Notes: a model not told the origin generated them from the sequence alone. Positions 7,477 through 16,280 are shown, counted from the stretch's first letter. The stretch: DNA of 64,000 bases from Flavobacterium enshiense (GCF_022836875.1 NZ_CP090376.1:3100001-3164000); one strand, 5' to 3'. A program made the numbers and translations.

Positions 7477-8553
7477 CTAGTTATTGAAATAAAAACCATT
7501 AGGAGAAGTCCCTACTGTATATTGATGCAAAACTGTCCCTGTCGCGGAATAAACATACACCTTTCCCGGATCTGCATAATTGCCAGCATCTGCCACATAT
7601 ACAGTATTGTTTTTTACTGCAAAACCATAAGCAGATGCAACTCCTTGAGCAGAAGTACTAAATGCTACATTAGTTGGCAGTGTCGTTGCATTTAATGTAG
7701 TAGTATACACTCCGGCACCTACGTTATAATAAATTTTATCATTATCAATATCCATATTCGAAGGATGCGTTAAACCGGGGAAATCAATTGAAGAGGCAAT
7801 AGTGTTATTGCTCAAGTTCACTTTAACTAATTTTCCTGCTGTTTCAGGAGCTGCATAATCCGGTCTTCCATTACACAAAACATATAAGGTTCCATTGTGT
7901 TTCACTAAAGAAGACGGCACATCACCTACCTCAAAATTTGTTTCAACTGTATTGGTGTCAGAGTTAATCACTGATATCGAGTTGCCTTGTCCCCATCCGC
8001 CTTTGTGAGCTACATACACTTTCCCGTTATTTTCAATCATTTTTTCCGGTCCTTCTAGTACCTGAATAGAAGAAGTAACAGTATTCGTAGTAAGATTTAC
8101 CACTGCCACATAATCATCCGTTGCACTAGAACCGTCTCCCCAGTTGGTTACATAAGCTTTTCCGTTTGCAAAAGCAATGTATCTTGGATTGCTAAGCCCG
8201 GAACTGATAGTTGCAATACTTTTAAAAGTGTATCGGTTTACAATTTCAATTTTGTTTGACGCATTCACAACAATGTAAGCCAAATCACCATTAAAATTAA
8301 CACTTTGCGGAGTATCCCCTAATGTCATCCCAGGATTTACAAGAGAAAATACGTTATTCTCGATGGTGTTCTCATCAGACAAATAGGATACCATTCCGTT
8401 TGAGTTTCCAAAATTCCCTTCATTAACAACAAACAGTCCGCCTTGATAATCACCACGAGGTGCTTCATTCGCTGGGGCATCATCATTATTACATGATATA
8501 AGAAATATCGAACTCGATACAAGAGCAAAAAATAATTTAGTAAACTTTCTCAT
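7477..8553 (-). CDS. btuG: Surface beta-propeller lipoprotein, BtuG-like cobalamin-binding protein
   Basis: A 358-residue lipoprotein: signal with FLISC at about residues 17-21, an acidic DDAP linker, then a YncE/DUF5074-type beta-propeller made of repeated blades with the pattern VxN....VxxSIxV. In Bacteroides the surface propeller BtuG sits on BtuB and captures cobalamin with extreme affinity. Here the gene follows a BtuB-like receptor by six bases, and both lie behind a cobalamin riboswitch, so the same role is likely. The assignment rests on fold plus context; YncE-like propellers also occur with other receptors. Confidence 0.8.
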   Translation of the reverse strand: MRKFTKLFFALVSSSIFLISCNNDDAPANEAPRGDYQGGLFVVNEGNFGNSNGMVSYLSDENTIENNVFSLVNPGMTLGDTPQSVNFNGDLAYIVVNASNKIEIVNRYTFKSIATISSGLSNPRYIAFANGKAYVTNWGDGSSATDDYVAVVNLTTNTVTSSIQVLEGPEKMIENNGKVYVAHKGGWGQGNSISVINSDTNTVETNFEVGDVPSSLVKHNGTLYVLCNGRPDYAAPETAGKLVKVNLSNNTIASSIDFPGLTHPSNMDIDNDKIYYNVGAGVYTTTLNATTLPTNVAFSTSAQGVASAYGFAVKNNTVYVADAGNYADPGKVYVYSATGTVLHQYTVGTSPNGFYFNN

Positions 8554-8559
8554 TTAATA

Positions 8560-10419
8560 TTAAAAATTTAAGGTTAGATACGCGGTATAGTTTCTTCCGG
8601 GCATTGTCCTACCCGGCATGCTTTCATATTTTTCGCCCCAGACATTCAACACCTGAAAACCAAGCTTATATGTGTTTTTGTTTCCGAAATCATAATCAAC
8701 ACCAACATTCCCGACAGCATAATCTTTTACCACGAGCACAGGATTATTTAACGGCGTTGTAAAAACTTCCCCATTGTACAGGTACTGAAAATATGACGAA
8801 ACTTTTTTCCAATTGTATGAGACCGAAGCTGTCATTTTATGAAAAGGAACAAAGATTAATTGCTTATAAACCAATTCTCCCTGTTCCGGTTGTTTACTTT
8901 CAGAAATTGTATAAGCGTATGTGCCGTTGATTGAAAAATGATGGTTCTGCACTTTTTTCTTCCATTCCAGAAGTACTTCAGCCCCGTAAGCCCTTACTTC
9001 TTTTGTATTTTCCGGTGACCAGCTGTCGCTTCCTGATGAAGAAGGCACCCAACGAAGCAGGTTTTTTATTGAATTATAATAAGTGGTCACTGATAACAAA
9101 GAGTTATTGGCAAAAAACTCATTTCCTACTTCAATCTGGTACGACGTTTCCGGTTTTAAATCAGGATTACCGCTTCCTTCCCAATACAGATCATTATAAG
9201 TCGGCATTCTAAAATTCTTGGAACCATTTACCTTTACCCGGTAAAAATCAGTAAATGTATACCGACTCCCTAAGGAAAAAAGAAAAGGATTTCCATAATT
9301 ATCTGTTATTTCCTGACGAATACTGGCCGTATAATCCCATTTTTCCGTTAGCAAATGACGTAACAGAACACTCGCCGAACCTATTTTCCGCTTTACTTTA
9401 TCTATACTCGATCCAAATCCTTTATTTTGGGTAAAATCAAATATTGAATTGATTTTAATCTGACTGTTCACATCAAATGTTAAATCATACTTCGCTATGA
9501 ACGTCTCGACATTACCATACGTAAACAATTCCGAATTGATATTTGGAAAATATTTGTACGATTCCCCCAGATGAGCCACTTTCAATCTAGAAACGAAACG
9601 ATCGAACAAGACTTCCCATTCAAGCAAGTTTCTTGTGTTATAATCCTGGTATTTTGTTCGTGTTGCCGTGGGCGATGTCAGTGAGAAATGGCGTTCCCCA
9701 TCAAAAAACTGGCTATAGAATTTCAGTGTATTCTTCGAATTGATCCTATACCCTAAGGAGGTATTCATACTAGTGTTATAATAAGCCCCATTAAGGTTTT
9801 TCTGATTTGTATCCGGATATTCATAATCATTGTCCGAACTGTTCCTTGAAATACTTACCTGCGCACTGTACTTTTTTGATGAAATCATGGCACGGTAATT
9901 ACCACTGTAGGTGTCAAAACTACCGTAACTGAAATACACATCATTGGAAAATTTATCGTTAAAGCGCAAATCATTATTCAGGTGAATACTCCCCCCTATC
10001 GCACTGCTTCCGTACAATACGCTTCCACCACCGGCTTTAACGGAAATCGAATTAAAATCCCTGATCCCTACAGTATTAAAATCGGTTTGACCTAAAAACT
10101 GCGAATTGATATTGATCCCATTCCAAATAACTGCAGTCTGGGCACCGGTTGTCCCTCGAAAAGAAGGTGAAGAGGTCATTCCCAAGCCGTATTCCTTAAA
10201 ATAAATTACCGTATTATAATTTAACAATTGGGTTAATGATGGCTGGCTTTTCTTTAAAATGGAATCATTCAGATTCTGAACAGATTGGGAACTTGTAAAG
10301 TTTTTTAGTTGCGTATCGGAAATAACAACTTCCTTAAGCTGATATATAGTGTCCTTTTGCGCCAAAACAAATTGGCTCAACAACAGTAAAATAAATAAAA
10401 GTAGTTTTTTCGCAGTCAT
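8560..10419 (-). CDS. btuB: TonB-dependent outer-membrane receptor, BtuB-like
   Basis: 619 residues: signal peptide (1-20, ending LAQ), a TonB-box-like KEVVISD, a plug domain (about 40-150, with SFRGTTGAQTAVIWNGI and GSSAIGGSIHL), then a beta-barrel ending in YTAYLTLNF with the terminal phenylalanine typical of outer-membrane proteins. There is no carboxypeptidase-like N-terminal domain, unlike SusC receptors. A cobalamin riboswitch directly upstream and cob genes beyond it identify the substrate as cobalamin or cobinamide. It is co-transcribed with the BtuG-like lipoprotein. Confidence 0.92.
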   Translation of the reverse strand: MTAKKLLLFILLLLSQFVLAQKDTIYQLKEVVISDTQLKNFTSSQSVQNLNDSILKKSQPSLTQLLNYNTVIYFKEYGLGMTSSPSFRGTTGAQTAVIWNGININSQFLGQTDFNTVGIRDFNSISVKAGGGSVLYGSSAIGGSIHLNNDLRFNDKFSNDVYFSYGSFDTYSGNYRAMISSKKYSAQVSISRNSSDNDYEYPDTNQKNLNGAYYNTSMNTSLGYRINSKNTLKFYSQFFDGERHFSLTSPTATRTKYQDYNTRNLLEWEVLFDRFVSRLKVAHLGESYKYFPNINSELFTYGNVETFIAKYDLTFDVNSQIKINSIFDFTQNKGFGSSIDKVKRKIGSASVLLRHLLTEKWDYTASIRQEITDNYGNPFLFSLGSRYTFTDFYRVKVNGSKNFRMPTYNDLYWEGSGNPDLKPETSYQIEVGNEFFANNSLLSVTTYYNSIKNLLRWVPSSSGSDSWSPENTKEVRAYGAEVLLEWKKKVQNHHFSINGTYAYTISESKQPEQGELVYKQLIFVPFHKMTASVSYNWKKVSSYFQYLYNGEVFTTPLNNPVLVVKDYAVGNVGVDYDFGNKNTYKLGFQVLNVWGEKYESMPGRTMPGRNYTAYLTLNF

Positions 10420-10461
10420 AATTTCTGAACCTTTTTTCCCGAAAGTCCGATATTTGTTACG

Positions 10462-10692
10462 AAAAAGGCAGGTCTCCTGGCTTGCGTCCTGTTGTTTACC
10501 TTCCCATTTTGAATTTAGAATTTAGAATTCAGAATTTAGAGTTTCTTCTAATTTCCGACTTCTACTTCCACATTTCTCAACAGTGGTTTGTAGATAACAA
10601 CAGGCTTTACAGCTTACAGTTGCGGGAACAGCTTAGGATTTAAAACCTAATTCCCTTTTAATGCAGTTTGAAATAATCAAATCGCAACCTTA
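10462..10692 (-). promoter_or_regulatory. Cobalamin (B12) riboswitch
   Basis: On the minus strand the class signature appears in order: AAGGTTGCGAT, AAAAGGGAA, TCCTAAGCTGTTCCCGCAACTG, CCACTG, TGGGAAGG and the B12 box AAGCCAGGAGACCTGCC (near 10468-10485). The arm between CCACTG and TGGGAAGG is enlarged and contains a 7-bp tandem repeat. Downstream, the CCTTTTTC that follows the B12 box can pair with GAAAAAAGG at about 10430-10438, just ahead of the btuB start, which suggests control of translation. It governs btuB and btuG only; the cob genes lie upstream of it. Confidence 0.93.
10511..10545. repeat. 7-bp tandem repeat inside the riboswitch
   Basis: Five units of GAATTTA (third unit GAATTCA, fifth degenerate GAGTTTC) at 10511-10545, within the variable arm of the cobalamin riboswitch. 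Repeats of this type can change copy number by slippage. Confidence 0.85.
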
Positions 10693-10811
10693 ATCGGGCG
10701 CAAATATAAAGTTATAATTATCAAAAATGCAAGTGAATCTGTGATTTTAAATGATTTTTTAAACAATAAGCAAAAAACCACTAGTCTCTCATCTTATTTT
10801 ACAAACAATTC

Positions 10812-11336
10812 CTACCACTGAATTTTGACTACAGAACCAAATTCAACTTTATTCTGAAAAGCATCTTTTAAAGGCAGATTATTGATTTTACATAAAAGGC
10901 TTCGGATTACTCCGGCATGGGTTACGAGAACAATAGGTTTTGCTGCGTCCGACGAAAAAGTAGTTTCCGCAAAATCAATGACTCTATTGTATAATTCGGT
11001 GAACGATTCTCCGTTTGGGACTTTTATATGCACATAATCTTTCATCCACGGATTGAGTTCCTCCGGATTTATGTCATCCCACTTTTTCATTTCCCAATCG
11101 CCAAAACTCATTTCCATGAGTCTTACATCGGTTTCATAATTACCATCCGTTAAATAGTCTGCCAAAACTGTACATCGCTGCAACGGACTCGAAAAAAAAA
11201 CTGCATTTGAAGGAATCTGCTCTTTAATGCTTTCAAAATGATTTATAAAAGGTTCAAGCAGGCCAACATCAGATTGGCCATAACAAATCCCCTTTCTGCA
11301 GACGGTTTCTGTATGTCGGACTAAATAAATTTCCAT
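10812..11336 (-). CDS. cobC: Alpha-ribazole phosphatase (histidine phosphatase family)
   Basis: A 174-residue histidine phosphatase. The phosphohistidine motif is LVRHTETV near the start (residues 5-12), the second-half catalytic histidine is in VLVTHAGVIRS, and LMEMSFGDWE is characteristic of CobC. The enzyme removes the phosphate from alpha-ribazole 5'-phosphate or adenosylcobalamin 5'-phosphate in nucleotide-loop assembly. Its start overlaps the end of cobS by 16 bases, so it is the last gene of the cob operon before the riboswitch. A general phosphatase is the alternative, but the context makes CobC likely. Confidence 0.9.
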   Translation of the reverse strand: MEIYLVRHTETVCRKGICYGQSDVGLLEPFINHFESIKEQIPSNAVFFSSPLQRCTVLADYLTDGNYETDVRLMEMSFGDWEMKKWDDINPEELNPWMKDYVHIKVPNGESFTELYNRVIDFAETTFSSDAAKPIVLVTHAGVIRSLLCKINNLPLKDAFQNKVEFGSVVKIQW

Positions 11337-12118
11337 ATAGCAATAGCTGAAAGATAAAAAACAACTTCACAAACCTGCTGAGTTGCCCCCAAACAGTCTC
11401 CGGTATAACCGTCAATCCACTTCTGAAAATAACGCACCAAAAAAAATCGGGTTAAAAAAACAGGAATCAATACAAAAAGGAATTGCCACTTAAAATAAGA
11501 CAAAACAAGAAGCGGCAACAACCCGAAAAAGAAAGCACCCATCACTTCCCTCCAGGTGAATTTCTGGGCGATCGGCTTGCTTTTACTTGAAGCATCCTCA
11601 CGCGAATACTGATGTGTAAAAACTATCGAAACTGCCGCCAATCTGCTTATAGAGTGTGCTGTGATAAATAGTAATAAAAAAACAAGATAAGGATTCAGGC
11701 TAATCATTTCAGCATTTTTTAAGAGTAAATCTGTTGACATGAATTTTGTCAGCAAGAGCAACACGATGCCGATGGCACCATACACACCAATGGCACTGTC
11801 TTTCATAATCATCAGGATTTTTTCCTTGGTCCAGCCTCCTCCAAAACCATCGCAAACATCGGCAAAACCGTCTTCATGAAAAGCACCGGTAACCAAAATG
11901 GAAGCTATCATCGAAAACAGCACGGCAATTTCAGGAGCAATCAGATAATCAAAAACGGAATAGGCACAAAATGCGACGCTTCCAACAATCCAACCAATCA
12001 AAGGAAAATAACGTGATGCTTTGTTGAGATAATCTGGATCATGATTGATGTTCTTCGGACAAGGAATCCGGGTATAAAACATCAAAGCCGTAAAAAATAT
12101 ATGTAACTCTTTTTTCAT
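11321..12118 (-). CDS. cobS: Adenosylcobinamide-GDP ribazoletransferase (cobalamin synthase)
   Basis: 265 residues from the ATG at 12116-12118 (MKKELHIFFTALMFYTRIP), which is where the family begins; the in-frame extension to 12166 does not look like protein. It is a polytopic inner-membrane enzyme that joins adenosylcobinamide-GDP to alpha-ribazole phosphate. The family motif GAFHEDGFADVCDGF is present near residue 95, and the C-terminus carries GYTGDCLGA. It overlaps cobC by 16 bases and lies 130 bases downstream of the bluB-cobT fusion. Confidence 0.93.
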   Translation of the reverse strand: MKKELHIFFTALMFYTRIPCPKNINHDPDYLNKASRYFPLIGWIVGSVAFCAYSVFDYLIAPEIAVLFSMIASILVTGAFHEDGFADVCDGFGGGWTKEKILMIMKDSAIGVYGAIGIVLLLLTKFMSTDLLLKNAEMISLNPYLVFLLLFITAHSISRLAAVSIVFTHQYSREDASSKSKPIAQKFTWREVMGAFFFGLLPLLVLSYFKWQFLFVLIPVFLTRFFLVRYFQKWIDGYTGDCLGATQQVCEVVFYLSAIAIWKFI

Positions 12119-12248
12119 TTGAATTGGAACGCGGATAAAACGGATGCATGCAACGCGGATTAGCACCTATTTTTTTATTTATAATTTAGATTATTCTGGA
12201 TAATACAACTGAATCTTGTAACTCCAACTGCTCACTGAGACTGGCCAA

Positions 12249-13928
12249 TCACTTATTACTCACCCCAGCACTTTCGAAACTCGCCATTTCATTCAAAAAA
12301 GCTACTGCTGACTGTACAATAGGAAACGCAACGGCACAACCTGTTCCTTCACCTAACCTCAGATCGAGCTGTAAAATTGCTTTTACTTCTAAATAATTCA
12401 ACAGTTTTATATGGGCTTGTTCGGCCGATTGATGGCTGAAAACAGCGTTTTTGATAATCGACGGATTCTTTTTGAAGGCAATCAAAAAAGCCACGCTACA
12501 AATGAATCCGTCTACCAGAATAAGCATGTTATTTTTATACGCTTCAAGCATTCCTCCTGCCATTTGAAGAATTTCAAATCCGCCAAAATAAGCGAGTTTT
12601 TCATCTAGAGAGTCATTCCCTTCATAGCTGACAATCGCTTTTCTCAAAATTTCATTTTTGAATCGGAGCTTTTCATCATTTACACCCGTACCTTTTCCAA
12701 CGCAGTCTTCAATTGGAATTCCGGTGATGACACTCATCAATACCGAAGCCGTAGAAGTATTCCCGATACCCATTTCCCCAAAACCGATGCAATTGCTACC
12801 TTTTTGTGCAATGGCCGAAACAATTTCGCCTCCTTTCTCAAAACAAAGCTCCAATTGTTCTTTGCTCATGGCCGGACCTTGTAAAAACGATTTGGTTCCG
12901 CGGTCAATTTTTGCGGCTATTAAATTGGAAATCGGTGCAAAATCATAATTCACTCCCGAATCCACCACGGACAACTGAATATTATGCTGTCTGCAAAACA
13001 CATTAATGGCAGCGCCTCCTTCAAGGAAATTAGCAACCATTTGTCTTGTGACATCCTGAGGATACGCACTTACTCCGTGATTGGCAATCCCGTGATCGGC
13101 AGCAAAAACCACGATATTCGGCTGAAGAATTTTGGGCTCAAGTGTTTTGAAGACAGTTCCGATTTGCTTTGCCAAAACTTCCAGAATTCCCAAAGCGCCT
13201 GTTGGTTTGGTCTTATGGTCGATTTTATGCTGCAGCGCTGATTCGAATTCGGTTGAAACATTTTCAAGTGCATTTTCTACAGTCGAATTATCACCCGATT
13301 CAGTTTTATGAAGGATGGAAATTTCCTCCACAAAAGGTTTTTCCGATTTCTGTTTCCACTGCAACTGCTGGAGCATTGGCTGGTTGTTGTAATTGGTTGC
13401 AGGCTTTCCGATACAGAAATAGCCCAGCGGTTCAATATATTCGGGGAAACCCAATAATTTCTTAAACTGATAGTAATTCAGAATAGAAACCCATCCCATC
13501 GAGTAGCCTTGTTCCGTAAGCGACAACCATATATTCTGGGCTGCACAAACGGCGCTGAATTTTATCGCCTCATTGCTTCCGACAGTTCCAATGGTAAAAT
13601 TATTCAGAACCGAACGGTCATAACAGATAACCAAGCCCAGCGGAGCTTCTTGAATGGCTTCGAGTTTTAAGTTTTTGTATTGTTCTTTCTGATTGAGGTT
13701 ATCGGTCTGATTGGCCGCTTTTTCATCGTATTCCAGAAATAAGTCCTTAACGGCTTTTTTAATTTCGTCTGATGTAATCAAATAATATTTCGTAGCATCG
13801 GTCAGACCAACGGAAGGTGCCCAATGCCCTGCCTGCAATGCTTTTTCAATGACTTCATCGGGAACAGCATCATTTGTAAAATGGCGTGTGTCCCGGCGCG
13901 ATTGTAGAATTTCGTATAAATCTGTCAT
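12249..13928 (-). CDS. bluB-cobT: Fused 5,6-dimethylbenzimidazole synthase (BluB) and nicotinate-nucleotide:DMB phosphoribosyltransferase (CobT)
   Basis: 559 residues carrying two enzymes. Residues about 1-205 are a nitroreductase-fold BluB (RRDTRHFTNDAVP, then APSVGLTDATKY), which destroys FMN with oxygen to make dimethylbenzimidazole. Residues about 215-559 are CobT (KPTGALGILE, FAADHGIANHGVSAYP, GEMGIGNTSTAS, and LGEGTGCA with the catalytic glutamate near 527), which converts the base to alpha-ribazole phosphate. The fusion places two consecutive lower-ligand steps in one chain. It sits between the ATP-pyrophosphatase gene (20 bases upstream) and cobS. Confidence 0.95.
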   Translation of the reverse strand: MTDLYEILQSRRDTRHFTNDAVPDEVIEKALQAGHWAPSVGLTDATKYYLITSDEIKKAVKDLFLEYDEKAANQTDNLNQKEQYKNLKLEAIQEAPLGLVICYDRSVLNNFTIGTVGSNEAIKFSAVCAAQNIWLSLTEQGYSMGWVSILNYYQFKKLLGFPEYIEPLGYFCIGKPATNYNNQPMLQQLQWKQKSEKPFVEEISILHKTESGDNSTVENALENVSTEFESALQHKIDHKTKPTGALGILEVLAKQIGTVFKTLEPKILQPNIVVFAADHGIANHGVSAYPQDVTRQMVANFLEGGAAINVFCRQHNIQLSVVDSGVNYDFAPISNLIAAKIDRGTKSFLQGPAMSKEQLELCFEKGGEIVSAIAQKGSNCIGFGEMGIGNTSTASVLMSVITGIPIEDCVGKGTGVNDEKLRFKNEILRKAIVSYEGNDSLDEKLAYFGGFEILQMAGGMLEAYKNNMLILVDGFICSVAFLIAFKKNPSIIKNAVFSHQSAEQAHIKLLNYLEVKAILQLDLRLGEGTGCAVAFPIVQSAVAFLNEMASFESAGVSNK

Positions 13929-13948
13929 CTAAAAGTAATCTTTTTAAA

Positions 13949-14593
13949 TTATGCTTCCCAAACCACAAAACAGTAGTTGTTATGAGTCGTCGTAGTGTAT
14001 TTAGGCAGTACAATCGCCTCCGAAAATAAAGGACAATTTACGACTAAAGTATGAAATTCACCATTTTCACCGCAAGGGTCAATTCCTTTTTCTTCTAATT
14101 CGGCAGCCAGCTCTTTGGTTAGTATTTTCCCTAAATATTGTTCACCCATTTGGTTGTTACAGGAAACTATCATCGTTTCAACACCTGCTTTAATCATTTC
14201 ATGAACTAATGCAATACGGTCTTGTTGCCAAAGCGGTAAAACTGCCTTCAACAACGCAGCTTCACAAACTTTATCTTCCCAGTCTTTATGTGATTGAATA
14301 TCAATATCGCCAAAGACGGCTGCTTTCAAATCATACGTATTATTCAAGTGCTGGAGTATTCCGATAAATTTCTCTTCGTAATCGCCCCAAGTCGCCGGAA
14401 CCGCTTCAAGTGGTAATTGCATTTTCTGAGCCTGCTGCTTAAGAATTTCCAAAGCCAATCCGTGAGAGCGGGAAATTTTTCCGTTTTCGTTCATCATATT
14501 CAGCAACACCTTTGGGACAAAACCGGCAGCAACCGCTTTCATCATGGCATAGCAACTGTCTTTTCCACCACTCCAGGAACTTACAAAGTTCAT
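13949..14593 (-). CDS. PP-loop ATP-pyrophosphatase, diphthine-ammonia ligase (Dph6) family
   Basis: 214 residues with the N-type ATP-pyrophosphatase loop SSWSGGKDSCYA at residues 5-16, and family segments GDIDIQSHKDWED and CGENGEFHT. In eukaryotes and archaea this family amidates diphthine on elongation factor 2, a modification bacteria lack, so the bacterial substrate must differ. The ATG overlaps the cobU stop by one base (TAATG), and bluB-cobT follows 20 bases on, so it is a genuine member of the cobalamin operon. An amidation or adenylation in corrinoid salvage is an attractive guess, not something shown by the sequence. Confidence 0.85.
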   Translation of the reverse strand: MNFVSSWSGGKDSCYAMMKAVAAGFVPKVLLNMMNENGKISRSHGLALEILKQQAQKMQLPLEAVPATWGDYEEKFIGILQHLNNTYDLKAAVFGDIDIQSHKDWEDKVCEAALLKAVLPLWQQDRIALVHEMIKAGVETMIVSCNNQMGEQYLGKILTKELAAELEEKGIDPCGENGEFHTLVVNCPLFSEAIVLPKYTTTTHNNYCFVVWEA

Positions 14594-15105
14594 TACTGTC
14601 CTTTTATTTTCACTGGAATTCCGGATACCATCAGCACAACCTCATCGGCATTTTTAGCCAGGTATTGGTTCATCCAGCCCTGCAACTCGGTAAATTTTCT
14701 ACCGATATGAGTATCCGCATGCACGCCCATTCCAATTTCATTGGTGATAATTATGATCTTTGCATCCTGCTGATTCGCAATTTTATCGAATTCTGCCTTA
14801 GCCTGTTCAAGACTTGCCTGCACATCGTTTTTGGTATCAACGAAAAAATTAGTTAGCCAAAGCGTTACGCAATCGACCACAGCTACTTTTCCGGAGAAAT
14901 CGATTTCGCTCAAGTGCTTTTCGTTTTCAACATTAATCCATCTTTCATCACGATCTTGCTGATGGCGGTCAATACGTTTTTGGAAATCATCGTCCCATTT
15001 TCGAGCCGTTGCAACATACATAGGATTAGTTGCTAAATCTTTTGCCAGATTTTCAGCATATGAACTCTTACCGGAGCGTTCTCCTCCTGTTATCAAATAA
15101 ATCAT
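14593..15105 (-). CDS. cobU: Bifunctional adenosylcobinamide kinase / adenosylcobinamide-phosphate guanylyltransferase
   Basis: 170 residues starting MIYLITGGERSGKSSYAE, the P-loop of CobU (GGxRSGKS, residues 7-14). The guanylyl-accepting histidine is in RIDRHQQDRDERW, and the VVDCVTLWLTNF and IITNEIGMGVHAD segments are family signatures. The protein phosphorylates adenosylcobinamide and converts it to the GDP derivative used by CobS. It overlaps the next gene by one base and follows the membrane protein gene by 35 bases. Confidence 0.95.
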   Translation of the reverse strand: MIYLITGGERSGKSSYAENLAKDLATNPMYVATARKWDDDFQKRIDRHQQDRDERWINVENEKHLSEIDFSGKVAVVDCVTLWLTNFFVDTKNDVQASLEQAKAEFDKIANQQDAKIIIITNEIGMGVHADTHIGRKFTELQGWMNQYLAKNADEVVLMVSGIPVKIKGQ

Positions 15106-15140
15106 CTATTCTATTTCTTCTATTTTCTATTTTCTCCTCT

Positions 15141-15851
15141 CTATTTTCTCCTCAAAAGCTGTCTGATAGAAACCAAATGTCCGAACAAAACAATCGGAAC
15201 TATAAAAACAGGCAACCAGATAAACGGAAAATTCAAGAGCGCCACATTCGGTTGATCAAACGCAAATTGCTGTAGGGGTAACGGCATCGATAATACTGCA
15301 TTTACAACAATATTGATTAAAAGTCCGAGACAAATAAAATTCCACACCAAAATAACTTTTCTGCTCAATAATGCTTTTCTGAATCCGAAATAAGCAATAA
15401 AAGGAGCTGAAAGTCCGGCAAAGATATCAAAATTACGGCCTGCAAAAGTCATTAATTCCGGAATGGTTTTATGCAGGAACAACCAATACAGAACAATTTC
15501 AACCGCAACTCGTACGGTGTTTAAATAAGTAATCTGCAATAACGGTAAAGAATCTATGAAACGCCGCCCTTTTTCGGAAACAAACAAATAAATCATCAAA
15601 ATTAGTACAGGCCAAACTCCGAACATCGCAATCTTAGGAGGAAACGCATCCGGACTGGAATTATAAAGATTATTAAGCGATAGAACACCCTGTAAAGCCA
15701 GCCAGGCAATCATGCCATAAACAATACCGTTTGCTTTTTGCCTTACTCCTTCATCATTGGAATTCTTGACTATCTGATGAAAAAAGATTAAAGTTGCCAC
15801 AGTAGTTAGCGCAAAAACAATTGAAATGTAGAGTGGTAAATTGACTATCAT
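15141..15851 (-). CDS. Seven-helix membrane protein of unknown function
   Basis: 236 residues with seven predicted hydrophobic segments (near residues 5-24, 45-62, 75-92, 110-126, 140-156, 165-187 and 208-230), no signal peptide cleavage site and few charged loops; the C-terminus is basic (RQLLRRK). I do not recognise the family. It lies directly upstream of cobU on the same strand (35-base gap) and could be part of the B12 operon, perhaps in transport, but nothing in the sequence proves it. Confidence 0.7.
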   Translation of the reverse strand: MIVNLPLYISIVFALTTVATLIFFHQIVKNSNDEGVRQKANGIVYGMIAWLALQGVLSLNNLYNSSPDAFPPKIAMFGVWPVLILMIYLFVSEKGRRFIDSLPLLQITYLNTVRVAVEIVLYWLFLHKTIPELMTFAGRNFDIFAGLSAPFIAYFGFRKALLSRKVILVWNFICLGLLINIVVNAVLSMPLPLQQFAFDQPNVALLNFPFIWLPVFIVPIVLFGHLVSIRQLLRRK

Positions 15852-15899
15852 GATTCCTATGTTTTTATAGTAAATGTAAGCTATTTTTCCGACATCATT

Positions 15900-16280
15900 T
15901 TATCGTTCCTTTTCAAAGCCATAGGGACAGTGTCGGCATCCGTTTTCGCAACAATGACCTCTTTTTAAATGGAACCATTCTTTAAAAACATAGTTTCCGT
16001 TCTCGATATAATAATCGATTCCTTCAATAAGACGGGTGGTTTTCGGAAGATCTTTCGCCCGATTTTCAATTGCAGATTCCGCCGAAACAGTCGCAACATA
16101 GTCCTCGATTTTTACGGCACAGGCATTTTTAAAACAACCCGGACAAAGGCAATCGATAACATCTATCGGAGCGAAAATTGGCGGAAAATCATTGCACCAG
16201 CATTTTTTTCCTTCAGGTGTGTCCCCACAATTAAAAGCGGTTCCGCAATTGGAACATTTTTTTACTTTTATGACATTCAT
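15900..16280 (-). CDS. Cysteine-rich CWC and DUF5522 two-domain protein
   Basis: 126 residues, twelve of them cysteine. The N-terminal half has the CWC pattern (CSNCGTAFNCG, then CWCNDFP, then CLCPGCF), likely a zinc or other metal site. The C-terminal half has the DUF5522 pattern (DYYIENGNYVFKEWFHLKRG, then CCENGCRHCPYG). Both are usually found as small separate proteins, so this is a fusion. The function is unknown; the cysteine sets argue for metal binding. It is 48 bases upstream of the seven-helix gene and divergent from btuF. Confidence 0.8.
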   Translation of the reverse strand: MNVIKVKKCSNCGTAFNCGDTPEGKKCWCNDFPPIFAPIDVIDCLCPGCFKNACAVKIEDYVATVSAESAIENRAKDLPKTTRLIEGIDYYIENGNYVFKEWFHLKRGHCCENGCRHCPYGFEKER

